Shown piece by piece: positions 34,497-48,310 of a stretch of 64,000 bases of DNA. The notes under the pieces are model-generated. The model was not told the origin of the DNA. It worked only from the letters and a program-made list of their open reading frames with translations, and did not search any database. Numbering within the stretch: the first letter of the stretch is position 1; each line of letters begins with the position of its first letter. This DNA comes from Thermothelomyces thermophilus ATCC 42464 (Eukaryota; Ascomycota; Sordariomycetes; Sordariales; Chaetomiaceae), in contig NC_016476.1 in the NCBI RefSeq assembly GCF_000226095.1, positions 1,736,001-1,800,000 of the forward strand. Reading direction: 5' to 3'. Position numbers and translations under genes: made by a program.

Positions 34497-37400
34497 GGGT
34501 TCCTATAAGTTATCTTCTAGTCTAAAATCAAGCTATTTAACTAGATATTATAGTTCTCTATTAATGACTTGTAAATCTAAGATTTCTTCGATATCCTATT
34601 CTTCTTCTTCGTCTTCTGCTTTGATATTTGTAACGACTTTGGCGTTCTTCGGCGCTAGCTCCAAGAGTGAAATATAAAAAATGTCTGTCTATAGTTATAT
34701 AGATGATAGTAACGATAGTCGATAGTTAGATGTCGAGATTCGCTCTTTAATAACAAATAGTCCTAATTTTTTAAAGTCTAGCTTCTCGCTTGGTCGTTTA
34801 GTTTGTAGGTATCGTAAGATTAGGTAAACTTTGTCTCCCCTCTCTAGGCGAGGTCCCTCGAGCCTATATTTGTTATAGTAGTTCTTTATCCTCGTTTTGA
34901 CAAACTCGAGTTCCTTTTTAAGCTTTTTATATAGTATATATATTTGTTCTACTTTGACTGCTGCTCTCGGCACTGTGATCTCTAGTCCTTGTCTAAGGTC
35001 TGCTTTATATCTGTAGTTCACGAAGAATGGTATAACCTTGGTCGTTTCCGTTAGCGTTATATTGTAAGCGAGCTATACTATTGGCAATAGCATGACCTAG
35101 TCGTCTTATTAATAGTTAACGTAAGAATAGAGATACTATTTGACGATTTAGTTTAGTTACTTCGTTTGTCCGTCGGTCTATATGTAATATACTATTGATA
35201 GTTTACTATTAATGCCTAATCGTTGTATTAACGCTTGCTAGAATTTCGATACGAATTTGGTATCTCTATCGGTGATCCATTCTCGCGGCCAAGCGTGCAC
35301 TAATATAACTTGCCGATAGATCATGTCTGCTAACTGTTCCGCTATCTAGGACTCCTTATAGGGAAAGAAGTATACCCATTTAGTCAGGCGATCTACTATA
35401 GTAAGGATACTATCGTAGACTACTCCTATAGCTATGTCCTTAGATTCTGGCAGCTTCGTGATAAAGTCTATTATGACTAAACTCCATGGTTTATCAGGTA
35501 TTAGCAGTGGCTAAAGTAGCCTATACGGCTTATGTCGTGCCGTTTTGCTTCGGTTACAGATATCGTAGCTTCGTATAACTTCCTTAACTCGTGCCGTTAA
35601 CTATAGAAAGTCGTAGTGTTTCTTGACTTGTGCGACAGTTTTCGTAACTCCTTTATATCCTCCGAGTTTCGACTTGTAGAGTTCTCGAATCATTCGTAGC
35701 TGTTGATCCCTATTATAGATATATGCTTTGCCTTAGTACCAGAGTTTCCCATCTCTTTCTTCTACTCCGTTAGGTACCGGTGGTCCGGGTGTTACTTAAT
35801 ACTATATCTTGTTAATCCTTTCTTCTCGAAAGATTACGTAACATTCTAGGAATAAGTCGAGTAGATCATCTTTCACGGGTGTCTGTGTTTCGTGATGTAG
35901 CGTTCCGTCTACTCGTTCCTTAAACAATGGTGGTATTATTTCCGTTTGTCCTTTCGTGTGATCTGTTTGTCGGCTTAAGATGTCTACTCGTACGTTTTCT
36001 TTGCCCTTCTTATAGCGGATCTCGAAGTTGAATTCTGCGAGGAATTCTGCCTATTATATTTGTCGTCTGTTAAGTTCCTTTGTCGTCGTAAAGTATTACA
36101 AATTCTTGTAATCTATATATACTTGTACTAGTTTAATCATACTGCTAAGGTATAGTTACTATTCCTTAAAAGCTTTAATAATCGTAAGTAGTTCCTTATT
36201 ATAGATTAGATAATTAAGATATAGTCCGTCGAGCTTCTTTAAAAAGAAGGCTATAGGATGTAGCTTTCCTTGTCTGTCTCGTTGTCCTAATTGTCCTCTA
36301 ATAGCATAGTCTAAAGCGTCCGTTTCTACCTCGAATGGCCTCTTAGGGTCCGGTAGTACTAGTACTAGGTCTTTAGTAATGGCGTCGCGGATCTATATAA
36401 ATGCTTGCTCGTGTTATCCTTCCTATTAGAATTTAGCATTCTTCTTGGTAAGTTTGTACAAAGGTCGTACGATCGCTCTAAAGTTCCTAATAAACATTTG
36501 GTAGAAGTTTATAAATCTGATAAAGCTTTGTACTTCCGTAACTGTCGTTAGTCGTAGCTAATTTTTGATAGCTTTAACCTTTAAAGGTTCTATCCGGATT
36601 TATCCTAGGGATATTTTATACCCTAAAAACACCATTTTCCTAATGTAGAATTCGCTCTTTTCCTTGTTAACTAATAGCTTGTATATATATAGCGCGTCTA
36701 GTACTACTCTTATATATTTCCGGTATTTGTCTATCGTCTTAGAGAAGATAAGTATATTGTCAAGATAATATACCGTAAATTTGTCGAGAAAGGGTTAGAT
36801 AGCTTGATTAATTAGGGCTTAGAACGTTACTAGCACGTTCGTAAGTCCGAATGGCATGACAAGGTACTTATAGTGGCTATAGGGTATCCTAAAGGCCGTT
36901 TTCTACTTGTCGCCTTCTTTGATCTATATATAGTTATAGGCCGATAGCAAGTCAAGACACGTAAAATATTAGGCTCCTACTAACTAATCTCGGAGCCGTA
37001 AGATTAGCAATAATAGGTATCGGTTTTTTACGGTCTATTCGTTAAGTTGCCAATAGTCGACATATAACTATAGCTTTCTATCTTTCTTTAGTACAAACAG
37101 GATTAGGTAGCCTACTAGCGATATCGACAGGCGGATATATTCTCTTCAAAGGTTCTCTTCCAAATATTACTTAAGTTCTTTATTCTATATCTAGCTCGTA
37201 TGGTAAATCTTAAAGAACTTTAATCGTGCTCCTTCCTTAAGCTTGATCTCGTGATCCTATAGGCCATGTTCTAGTAGCCCTTCTAGATGTTTTGGTTCGA
37301 ATGCTAGGTATCCTTTGTATTCCTTTGGTACTTCCCTAGTCTTGTCTCATCTCTCGGTTTTCTAATAGTATACAAACTTGGTTCCGTCTATAGCGATGCT

Positions 37401-40381
37401 AGCGATTTCTCCTATCTCGACCTACTACTCTAATTACAGTGCTCCGCACTCATTAACGGAGAGAACAGCTATTAACGGTTTAGCTCGTTCCTCCTATTAT
37501 AGCGTCGGTATCGTTTTGCCGCTTCTTCTAGAGTCCGTAGTAGTCTATCTACTATTGCCTATCTCTTACGGTAGATCTATAGGACATGCCTTTCCTCGAG
37601 CATTGTCCTCTTGCGATCCTTATATGCTCCCTATCTCGCTAGTCAAATACGACTCCGTTAAGGGTTATAGGTAGCTACTATTCTTCTAGCTAATGTCTAG
37701 GTTATAATCTTCATGCCATGGTAACCCTAGTATCATGTCTTTATCGTCGCCTATGTCTATAATACTAAATATAACTACTATAGTCTTCCCTGCTATAGTA
37801 ATGTTAATTAGTTTAATCTCCCTATATACCTATTATATTGGAAATAGTCCTTTGACTATACTATGCTTCCGCTTTATTCTCTAGGGTATCTATAGCTAGT
37901 TTATAAGTATTAGCAAAATCAGGTTTATCTCTGCTCTACTATCTACTAGTACAAGCATTTTATACTGTTTCTATTATACTATTATCCATAGTCGCTTATC
38001 ATGCCGTCGTCGTCTAAAGATTATAGCGATTTCCTATGTTTCTACCGGGAGGTCTCGATATAGTAGTCTCTTGCGGCAGTTCTTCCTATACTACGCTACC
38101 ACTCGTTGCTATATGGTTGTTAATGGTTTTCGGGCCCCTTAAAGGGCCCTAACCTATTTCCTAGGTCAGTACTAACCTCTTTAGTCGTTTGGCTAATAGT
38201 AGCTTTGTCTATCATGCTCATTTCCGTAAGCCATTAGGTGCTTATAGCTTCCTACCATTAGGTCCGTTCTACTTTCTATCATATATACCATAGCTTTATC
38301 TGAAGCTCCCGAATTCGCAACTTCTTTTCGTCCACGTAATAGAGGTAATCATTGCTCTAGCATAAGTCCTATATGTCTCGTCCTATTCCGTAGTACCTAG
38401 GCTAGGCCCGTTTTAGAACTATCGTAATGCCTTCTAGACTCTAGTCTTCAATCTTCTAGAGCAATTTAGCTACTCTACTTCCTATATTGTAGACCTACTC
38501 TACAGGGCGTAAGCTCCTGTCCTCATTTCCTTGTCAGGTCAGCTAGTGATTGTTTTCGAATTTGTCGCGGAAGTGATATCGGCATTCGTGTGCCACACAT
38601 TGGAACCAGGGCACTTGCGCATGTGCTTCGTGTCGAGGGTACAGTCGCGTAGCGTCACCTAGGAGGTATTGGAATTCTCTCTCAAATCCTTCCCACTGTA
38701 CGTAGACCGTAGGTACTCTAATGCTAAGGTAGGAGTATTTCTTCTAGTAGCTTTCCTACATATGCTTGTCTTTTCCGCGGTTCGCGTATATAAACTGGTA
38801 TTCTAGGTTCTGTACGTCGTTACTAAGTTGCTAATTATTAAGGTACTTGGTGTAGCTATTAGGTCTATTATATACTATAAGCTGTTCTCCTTTAATAGTT
38901 TCTATGATATGTTAGAGTTCTCTTGTCTTGTCCCTTATCTTATTGCTTTACTAGGCAAGTTAAGTTAAACGTTTATCCCGTTTATGTAATTCTATATTAA
39001 GCCGGAAAACTTCGTTACGGTACCCTTTAATTTGTTCCTAGAGGAATAGAACATTAGGTCCGGGTCTTTTGGTTCCTTAGGTGTCGGTCGTCTACGATCT
39101 ATTCTACCTCTATATAATCGTGAAACCCTACTATCTCAAGGCTAGGAGAGTCAAAATTGGTAGTACGTACTCTCCTGCCATATCCTATTTAGCGAGACCT
39201 ATCTCTAGGTTCATAGTGACTAGTTCGGAGTATAGTATTTGTCCGTCTTCTCTATTGCCGTCGTGTCCGAAACTATCTATATTGCTATCCTTGTCTTTAT
39301 AGCTTATAGCTACTACTTTAGTAACGTTCTTAGTAGTTTTATCGATATCTACGATTTCTTTTCTAGGGACTAGCTTCTACTCTTTCTTCGGGCTTTGACA
39401 TTCTTGCTTATAGTGCCCTTTCTTTCCGTAGTTATAGTAGGTGACATTGGACTTGTCTTTGGTCGTCTTCTTCTAGTCCTGCTTCTATATTGTATCTATA
39501 TCTATAGCTCTAGAGTATGTCTTGTACGAAGTACTGACATACGTTCGCTTTTTCTTGTCGTTAGCCTTGACTATAGTTCTATTTGTTTGACCTCGTTTCT
39601 ACTACTCTTATATATAGAGCCGATTATTAATTCTAATAGCCTATACGATATATTTGTCCAAAGTCTTAGGCTAATCGTACTTATATAGCTTGTCTTTAAC
39701 CTTTTCCTTTAGGCCGTTATAAAATAATTATATTAATGCCTTGTCGTTAAGTTAGGACTTAAACATGTCCTATCTAAACTATATAGCGTAGGAGGCTACT
39801 AACTTAGTCTATCGGAGATTGGTAAGTCTTTCTTACGTATGAATTTTCTCGTATTTGTTGCTAAAAACCTTCTAAAGCTCTTCTTCGAAGCGGTTATAAG
39901 ATCAGAAGACTACCTATATAAATACGTCTCGGTCGTCTTCGTCTTCCTCAGTGAGATAGTCATTCTATATAGGCTTGAACTATCTAAGTGCCTTGCCCTC
40001 TAATCTTATGGCTATATAAAGGACTTTAGCTTTTTTGTCCGGAAACTTGTCATTGTTAAGCCGAAAGTAGGATCGGAGGTTAGTTAGGAATCCTACAAGA
40101 TCCTCCTTAGTTCCTCCGTATTTACCAGGTAGTTTGATCTTAATACGGCTCGCTTTGATAGTCTCGAGCGTCTCGATTTTAGCATAGGCCTTATTAATCA
40201 ATTTCTATAAGTACTTTTCGCCGTTCTCGAGTTCCTTAATTCGAGCTTAAGCAGCCTTATCTCTCTAGTCTAACTCCTAGATCCGCTACTAGAGTTAATT
40301 AAGCTAGGTAAGCAGTTATTTAGCTATAACATCGGTAGCCATGTCAGTATCAAGGTCAAAGTCACCTCCGTTCTAAACTAT
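34480..40381 (-). pseudogene. gag-pol relic of chromovirus C
   Basis: gag from about 40,381 (ATG now ATA) includes IKLPGKYGGTKEDLVGFLTN at 39,980-40,201. The CCHC knuckle is at about 39,408-39,450. RT box at 36,756-36,767 reads YLDN. The integrase C-terminal region (NYYNKYRLEGPRLERGDKVY) lies in 34,695-35,021, and chromodomain traces in 34,480-34,620. TAG stops at Gln positions throughout. Confidence 0.85.
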
Positions 40382-40408
40382 AATAGAACAAAGGGAGTGG
40401 TAATAACG

Positions 40409-40830
40409 TGTAATAAACCTAGCTTAGACTTCTTCTAAAAGGGTTCAGACGAAGGTAGATTAAGCGGGACAGGTAGGCAGGTTGTCTAAGGGATTTAGTA
40501 AAGCTAAAGGGTTTATAATAACACTTAGAGTTATCTTTTATAGTAATTAGCAATACTTAGTATAAGTATTGTAATTGTAATTGTTACCACTGGTAAACTC
40601 CTAGAGTTTGCCAGAGTCCGGTAGGACGAGTGACTATATATAATTCCTTGTCCTTCCTCCTTAAGTCTTGATCGTGCGATTGCTGCTACGATCCTGCGAT
40701 CGTTACCTAAGTGCTTATCTTGATCGAAGTGCGATCACTGCGATTACTTCCTGATTGGTCCTTAGGTCTTGTGGTTTCTGATTGGTCCTGTGTGCCTTGC
40801 CGGGTTGCCTTATGTAGCCAAATCGTGATA
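40409..40830 (-). repeat. 5' LTR of chromovirus C
   Basis: 422 bp, same length as its partner at 32,851-33,272, beginning TGTAATAAACC and ending CGTGATA on the plus strand. It is more strongly mutated than the partner; differences are transitions. Confidence 0.9.
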
Positions 40831-40835
40831 TATAC

Positions 40836-41236
40836 AGATGCCGCCTAAGCCACTAGCACAAATAGGCTAATCAAGTTAAAGGAACAAAAGGACTAATTAC
40901 AATATAGGAAGTATAGTAATCATTACACTTACCAGTGATTAGGGTAATCACTACTATGTAATCACTTACAATTACCGTGATCAAGAATGATCACTAGGAT
41001 TATATATATATATAGATAGTCACTCGTTACAGTAGACTCTAAGAGTTTACTAGTGATAGCAACCCTTATAATTATAGTACTTATACTAAGCATTGCTAAT
41101 TACTGTAAGAGACAACTCTAGTATTGTTATAAACCCTTTAGCTTTACCAAATCCCTTAGACGACCTGCCTACTTGTCCCGCTTAATCTACCTTTATCTAA
41201 ACCCTTTTAGAAGAAGTCTGAGTTAGGTTTGTCATA
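40836..41236 (+). repeat. 5' LTR of chromovirus G (main part)
   Basis: Together with 32,831-32,850 it makes a 421-bp LTR, equal in length to the 3' copy. The U3 begins TGTTACAGAAATATA and shows the AGATGCCGCCTAAGCC block; it is related to the LTR type of elements A and F. Confidence 0.85.
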
Positions 41237-41263
41237 CATTACTATCACTCCCTTTGTTCTATC

Positions 41264-44200
41264 ATAGTTTAGAATAGAGGTAACTTCGACCTTAATATCG
41301 ATATGGCTACCGACGTTATAGCCGAATAGTTACTTACCTAGCTTAGTTAACTCTATTAGCAAATCTAGGAGTTAGACTAGAGAGATAAGGCTGTTTAAGC
41401 TCGAATCAAGGAACTCGAGAATGGCGAAAAGCACTTGTAGAAACTAGTTAACAAGGCCTATACCAAAGTCAAGGTACTCGAGGGCGCTAAAGTAAGCTAG
41501 GTTAAGATTGAACTACCTAGTAAATATAGAGGAACCAAGGAAGATCTTATAGGATTCCTAATAAACCTCTAATCCTACTTCTAGCTTAATGACGACAAGT
41601 TTCTAGATAATAAAGCCAAAGTCTTCTATATAGCTATAAGACTAGAGGGCAAGGTACTTAGATGGTTTAAGCCTATATAAAATGACTATCTTACTAAGGA
41701 AGATAAAGATAACTAAGATATATTTATATAAGTAGTTTTTCGATCTTATAACTATTTCGAAGAAGAGCTTTAGAAGGTTTTTAGTAATAAAGATAAGAAG
41801 ATTTATATATAAGAAAGACTTACTAATCTCTAATGGACTAAGTTAATAGCCTCCTATACTATATAGTTTAGATAGGACATACTTAAATCTTAGCTTAATA
41901 ATAAAGCGTTAATATAACTATTCTATAATAGCTTAAAGGAAAAAGTTAAAGATAAGCTATATAAGTATAATTAGCCTAAGACTCTAGATAAATATATTAT
42001 ATAAGCCATTAGAATTAATAATCGACTCTATATATAAGAGTAATAAAAACAAGGTCAAATAAATAGAACTATAGTTAAGGCTAATAATAAGAAAAAGCAA
42101 GTATATATTAGTACCTTATATAAGATATACCCTAGAGCTATAGATATAGATATAGCATAGAAGTAAGACTAGAAGAAGACAACTAAAGACAAGTCTAATG
42201 TTACCTACTATAACTATAAAAAGAAAGGGCACTATAAGTAAGAATATTAAAGCCTAAAGAAAGAGTAGAAGATAGTCCCTAGAAAGGAAATTATAGCTAT
42301 TAATAAAACCACTAAGGATATTATCAAAGTAATAGCTATAAGCTATAAAGACAGGGATAGTAATATAGATAGTCTTAGACAGGATAGTAATAGTAAAGAC
42401 GAATAAGCACCATATTCCGAACTAGTTACTATAGACCTAGAGATAGGTCTTATTAAATAGGACACGGTAGGAGAATACGTATCGCTAATTTCGATTCTCC
42501 TAGCCTTAAGGCAGTAGGGTTTTATAGTTATACAGAGGTAGGATAGATCGTAGACAACCGATACCTAAGGAATCGAAAGACCTAGACCTAATATTCCATT
42601 CCTCTAGGAACAAATTAAATAGTACCGTAATGAAGTTTTCTAGCTTAATATAGAACTACGTGAACGGGATAGACGCTTGATTTGACTCGTTTAGTAAAGC
42701 GATAAGATAAGGGACAAGACAAGGGAACTTTGATATATCGTAGAAACTATCAAAGGAGGATAGCCTATAATATATAATAGGCCCGATAGCTACACTAAGC
42801 ACCTTAATGACTAATAACTTAGTAGTGACGTATAGAACCTAGAATACTAGTTTATATATATGAACTATAGAAAAGATAAACGTATATAGGAAAGCTACTA
42901 GAAGAAATATTTCTATCTTAGCATTAGGGTACCTATAGTCTATATATAATAGGAAGGATTTGGGAAAGAATTCTAATACCTCCTAGGCAACGCTATACGA
43001 CTATACCCCCGATATAAGGCATATATATAAGTGCCCTAGTTCTAGTATATGGTATACGAATGCCGATACCACTTCTATAATAAATTTGAAAATAATTACT
43101 AGCTGACCTGATAAGGAAATGAGGACAGAAGCTTATACCCTATAAAATAAGTCTACGATACAGGAAATAGAGCAGCCGAATTGCTCTAGAAGATCGAAGC
43201 CTATGATCTAGAAGGTATTACAATAGTTCTAAGACAAGCCTAGCCTAGGCACTACAGAATAGGACAAGACATATAGGACTTATACTAGAGCAACGATTAC
43301 CTCTATTATGCGGACGAAAAGAAATCGCGAATTTAGGAGCTTTAGATAAAGCTATAGCATATATAATAGAAAGCAGAACGGACCTAATAGTAGGAAGCCG
43401 TAAGTACTTAATAGCTTATGGAAATAAGTACAATTGACGAAGCTACTATTAGCTAAATAACCGAAGAGGTTAGCACTAACCTAGGAAACGGGTTAGGGCC
43501 CTTTGAGGGGCCTAGAAACCATTAACGCCTATGTAGCGGCGAGTGGTAGCGTAGTATAGGAGGAACTAGCGTAAGAGACCACTATATTAAGACCTCCTAG
43601 CAGAAACATAGGAAATCGCTACAATCTTTAGACAACAGTAGTAAGACAAGTAACTATAGATAATAGTATAATGGAAATAGCACGAAATACTCGTACTAAT
43701 AGATAGCGGAGCAGAGATAAACCTTATTTCGCTAACGCTTATAAATTAGCTATAGATACCCTAGGGAATAAAGCGAAAGTATAGCATAGTTAAAGGGCTA
43801 TTTCCGACGTAATAGGTATATAGGGAGACTAAACTAATCGACATTACTATGATAGGAAAGACTATAGTAATTGTATTTAGTATCGTAGATATAGGCAATA
43901 ATAAAGATATAATATTAGGGTTACTATAATATAAAGATTATAACCCGGACATTAGCTAGAAGAATAGTAGCTACCTATAACCCTAAATAGAGTTATATTC
44001 GACTAGCAAGATGGAGAGTATATAAGGATTGTAAGTAGACAATACTTAGGGGAAGGCATATCCTACAGATCTACCATAAGAGACGGACAGTAGTAGACAG
44101 ACCACTATAGACTCTAGAAGAGGCAGTATAACAATATTAATATTGTAATAGGAGGAACGAGCTAAACCGCTAATAGCTATTCTCTCCGTTAACGAATATA

Positions 44201-47200
44201 GAGCACTATAATAGGAGCAGTAGGTTGAGACAGGAGAAATCGCTAGCATTGCTATAGACGGAACCAAGTTCGTATACTATTAGAAAACCGAGAGACGAGA
44301 TAAGACTAGGGAAGTACCGAAAGAATACGAAGAATACCTAACATTTGAACTAAAGTATCTAGAAGGACTACTAGAACACGGCCTATAGGATCACGAGATT
44401 AAGCTTAAGGAAGGAGTACGACTAAAGTTCTTTAAGATCTATTATATAAGCTAGACTTAGAACGAAGAACTTAAGCGATATTTGGAGGAGAACCTTCGAA
44501 GAGGATATATCTGCCTGTCGACATCGCTAGCAGGCTACCTAATCCTATTTATACCTAAGAAAGATAGAAAGCTATAGTTATATATTGACTATTGGTAACT
44601 TAACGAATAGACTATGAAAAACTAATACCTGTTACCACTGATCTTATAGCTCCGAGATTAGTTAGTAGGAGCCTAATATTTTACGTATCTTAACTTGCCA
44701 TCGGCCTATAACTATATATAGATCAAAGAAGGCAACGAGTGGAAAACGGCCTTTAGGATACCCTATAGCTACTATAAGTACCTTGTCATACTATTTGGAC
44801 TTACAAACGTACTAGTAATGTTCTAAGCCCTAATTAATTAAGCAATCTAACTCTTTCTTGACAAATTTATAGTATATTATCTTAACGATATACTTATCTT
44901 CTCTAAGACGATAGACAAACACTAGAAGTATATAAAAGCAATACTAGATATGCTATATATATATAAACTATTAGTTAATAAGGAAAAGAGCGAATTCTAT
45001 ATTAGGAAGATAGTGTTTTTAGGATATAAGATATCCCTAGGACAAATCTAGATAGAACCTTTAAAGGTTAAAGCTATCAAGAATTGGCTACAACCGACAT
45101 TAGTCACAGAAGTACAAAGCTTCATTAGATTTATAAACTTCTACTAGATATTCATTAGGAACTTTAGGGCGATTATACGACCTTTATACGAACTTACTAA
45201 GAAGAACGCTAAATTCTAATGGAAAGAACAGTACAAGCAAGCATTTATATAGATCTGCAACGCTATTACTAAAGATCTAGTACTAGTACTACTAGATCTT
45301 AAGAAGCCATTTGAGGTAGAAATGGACGCTTTAGACTATGCTATTAGAGAACAATTAGGATAACGAGACGGACAAGGAAAGCTATATCCTATAGCCTTCT
45401 TTTTAAAGAAGCTCGATAGACTATGTCTTAATTATCTAATCTATAATAAGGAACTACTTACGATTATCGAAGCTTTTAAGGAATAGCGACTATACCTTAG
45501 TAGTACGATTAAACCAGTATAAGTATATATGGATTATAAGAACTTACGATACTTTATAACGATAAAGGAGCTTAATAGACGACAAATATAATAGGTAGAA
45601 TTCCTTATGGAATTTAACTTCGAGATCTGCTATAAGAAGGGTAAAGAGAACGTATAAGCGGACATCTTAAGCTAACGAACGGATTATACGGAAGGACAAA
45701 TAGAAATAATACTACCGTTATTCAAGGAATGGACAGACGGAACGCTATATTACGAAACGTAGATACCTATAGAAGATGATCTACTTGACTTGTTCCTAGA
45801 GTATTATGTAATCTTTCGGGAAGAAAGGATTAATAAGGTATGATATTAAGCAGTACCTAGACTACTAGTACCTAACGGAGTAGAAGAAAGAGATAGAAAA
45901 CTCTAGTACTAAGGCAAAGTATATATCTACGACAGGGATTAATAGCTATAAATGATTCGAGAACTCTACGAGTCAAGACTCGGAGGATACAAAGGAGTTA
46001 CGAAGATTGTCATATAAGTTAGGAAACACTATGACTTTCCATAGTTAACGGTACAAGTTAAGGAAGTCGTATAGAACTACGACATCTGTAACCGAAGCAA
46101 AACGGCACAATATAAGCCGTATAGGCTACTTTAGCTACTGCTAATAGCTAATAAACTATAGAGTTTGGTTACGATAGACTTTATTATAAAGTTACTAGAA
46201 TCTAAGGATATAGCTATAGGAGTAACCTATAATAGTATTCTTACTATAGTAGATCGCCTGACTAAGTAGGTATACTTCTTTCCCTATAAGGAGTCCTAGA
46301 TAGCAGAACAGTTAGTAAATATAATCTATTAGCAAGTTACATCAATATATACTTAGCTATAAGAATAGATTACTAATAGAGATACTAAGTTCGCGTCGAA
46401 GTTCTAGTAAGCGTTAATATAACAATTAGGCATTAATAGCAAGCTATTAACGGCATATTACCTATAGACTAATAAATAAACGGAGCGACTAAACCAAGTT
46501 ATCGAGTAGTATCTCCGTTCTTACATTAACTACTAGTAAGACGACTAGGTTATGCTATTGCTAATAGTACAACTCGCTTACAATATAATACTAACGGAAA
46601 CGACCAAAGTTATACCATTCTTTACAAACTATAGATATAAAGCAGACCTTAGGCAAGGACTAGAGGTTATAGTGCTAAGAGCAGCGGTCAAAGCAGAACA
46701 AATGTACATACTATATGAAAAGCTTAAAAAGGAACTCGAGTTTGTCAAGACTAGAATAAAGAACTACTATAACAAATATAGGCTTAAGGGACCTTACCTA
46801 GAGAGGGGAGACAAAGTCTACCTAATCGTACGAAACTTATAAACTAAATGACCAAGTACGAAGCTAGACTTTAAGAAGGTCGGACTCTTTATTATTAAAG
46901 AACGAATTTCGACATCTAACTACTAACTATCATTACTATTATCTATATAACTATAGATAGATGTTTTTTATATTTTGCTTCTCGAACTAGTACTAAAAAA
47001 CGCCAAGGTTACTATATATATCGAAGTAGAAGACAAGGAGGAAGAATGGAACGTTAAAGAAATTCTAGATTCTTGTACTATTAATAAGGAACTATAGTAC
47101 CTAATTAAATGGCTTGATTTCGGACTAGAAGATAACTTATAGGAACCTATTAAGAATTTGAACTGCCCTAAGAAACTAGAATAGTTCTATTAGCAGAACC
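41264..47200 (+). pseudogene. gag-pol relic of chromovirus G
   Basis: gag from 41,264 (ATA in place of ATG), CCHC knuckle at about 42,200-42,250, protease with intact DSGA (LIDSGAEINLIS) near 43,695-43,730, RT box YLND at 44,878-44,889 (first Asp lost), RNase H near 45,300-45,500, integrase 45,950-46,840 with NYYNKYRLKGPYLERGDKV, and chromodomain near 47,030-47,160. Stop codons are TAG/TAA. Confidence 0.85.
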
Positions 47201-47269
47201 TAGATCGGCCAAAGGCAAACCTAGGACAGAACCGAAAATAGCGCCCTAGTTAATAACGTTAACGCTACT

Positions 47270-47780
47270 ATTAAGTTATATAATAGCCTCCGATTCCTAC
47301 TATTCTACTACCTCTAATTCGTCTAGATTTAACAAACCTTATATAACTATGTCTGCCCCCTTCTCTACTAGGAACTCTCGTTATTCATAGACCCGAGTCA
47401 GACAGGCTAACGCCTTAGAAGCTTTACGTTGATATTCTTATAATAAGGCTTTAGCCTCTTTCTCTTTAGCCTTCAAACGACATTACTCGCGTATAATACG
47501 ATCTACTACATTACGATTAGAGATATACTCTCGTAAGAAAACGGGAACTTATAAGAAGAAACTAGAATACTGGAACTATCGTAAGCATAACCCTAACGTA
47601 TATAAGCCTCGTAGTAACGAGATTTTTCAATCATTTCATATACTTGGTTGTACTCTATATAATGGGAATATACTATCACTACAAACCCGTGATCAGAAAT
47701 AAACTAAGCTAAACGCTTATGACGAATAGATACTAGGGATCTATATACGTCAGACGGTATAATTAATAGTATAAAAGGCA
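47270..47780 (-). pseudogene. Antisense coiled-coil ORF of chromovirus G
   Basis: The minus strand between chromodomain and 3' LTR reads CRLKAKEKEAKALL*EYQRK, KALACLTRVYE*REFLVEK and GADIVI*GLLNLDELEVVE. This matches the helical part of the antisense ORFs in A, C and J (REFL/SLKERG...LEELE pattern). The N-terminal Cys region is too decayed to read. Start and end are approximate. Confidence 0.55.
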
Positions 47781-47889
47781 ATAAGGGGCTAAGGAGAAAA
47801 ATACGTACAAGGAACGTAAGGGATATTAGCACTATTTAAGACGACCTAAAGAGGGCTTTCGGGTCGAAAGCCTTAGAAGGAGGGTATCG

Positions 47890-48310
47890 TATTATAAAAA
47901 TATATATATAGATACTACCTAAGCTACTAGCACGAATAGGCTAATCAAGTCAAAGGAACAAAAGGACTAATTATAACATAGGAAGCATAGTAATCACTAC
48001 GCTCACTAGTGATCAGGGTAATTACTATCATACGATCATTTATAATCACTATAATTAGGAATAATCACTAGGATTATATATATATATAGATAGTCACTCG
48101 TTAGGTAGACTCTAAGAGTTTACTAGTAATAGTAACCTACAATCACAGTACTTATACTAAGCATCGTTGTTAATTACTATAAGAGATAACTCTAGTGTTG
48201 TTGTAAACCCTTTGGCTTCACCGAATCCCTTAGACGACCTGCCTGCTTGTCCCGCTTAATCTACCTTCGTCTAAACCCTTTTAGAAAAAGTCTAAGTTAG
48301 GTTCGTTATA
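47890..48310 (+). repeat. 3' LTR of chromovirus G
   Basis: 421 bp, beginning TATTATAAAAATA (from TGTCACAG...) directly after a polypurine tract AAGGAGGGTATCG and ending GTTCGTTATA. Heavily mutated but alignable to the 5' copy. Confidence 0.88.

Larger units (their letters stand above)
32851..40830 (-). mobile_element. Chromovirus C, complete, nested in the LTR of G
   Basis: 7980 bp with two 422-bp LTRs. Flanking 5-mers are CATAC (32,846-32,850) and TATAC (40,831-40,835). Minus-strand order is gag, protease, RT, RNase H, integrase, chromodomain, antisense ORF, polypurine tract, 3' LTR. The element is enlarged by a solo LTR at 33,428. It lies within the first 20 bp of G's 5' LTR, so it is younger than G. 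Confidence 0.92.
32831..48310 (+). mobile_element. Chromovirus G, complete, split by chromovirus C in its 5' LTR
   Basis: The first 20 bp of the 5' LTR are at 32,831-32,850, then element C, then the rest from 40,836 to 41,236. The 3' LTR is 47,890-48,310. Flanks are ATAAG (32,826-32,830) and ATAGG (48,311-48,315), a 5-bp duplication with one transition. Without C the element is about 7.5 kb. Plus-strand gag-pol is complete but full of TAG/TAA. It was inserted into element H. Confidence 0.9.
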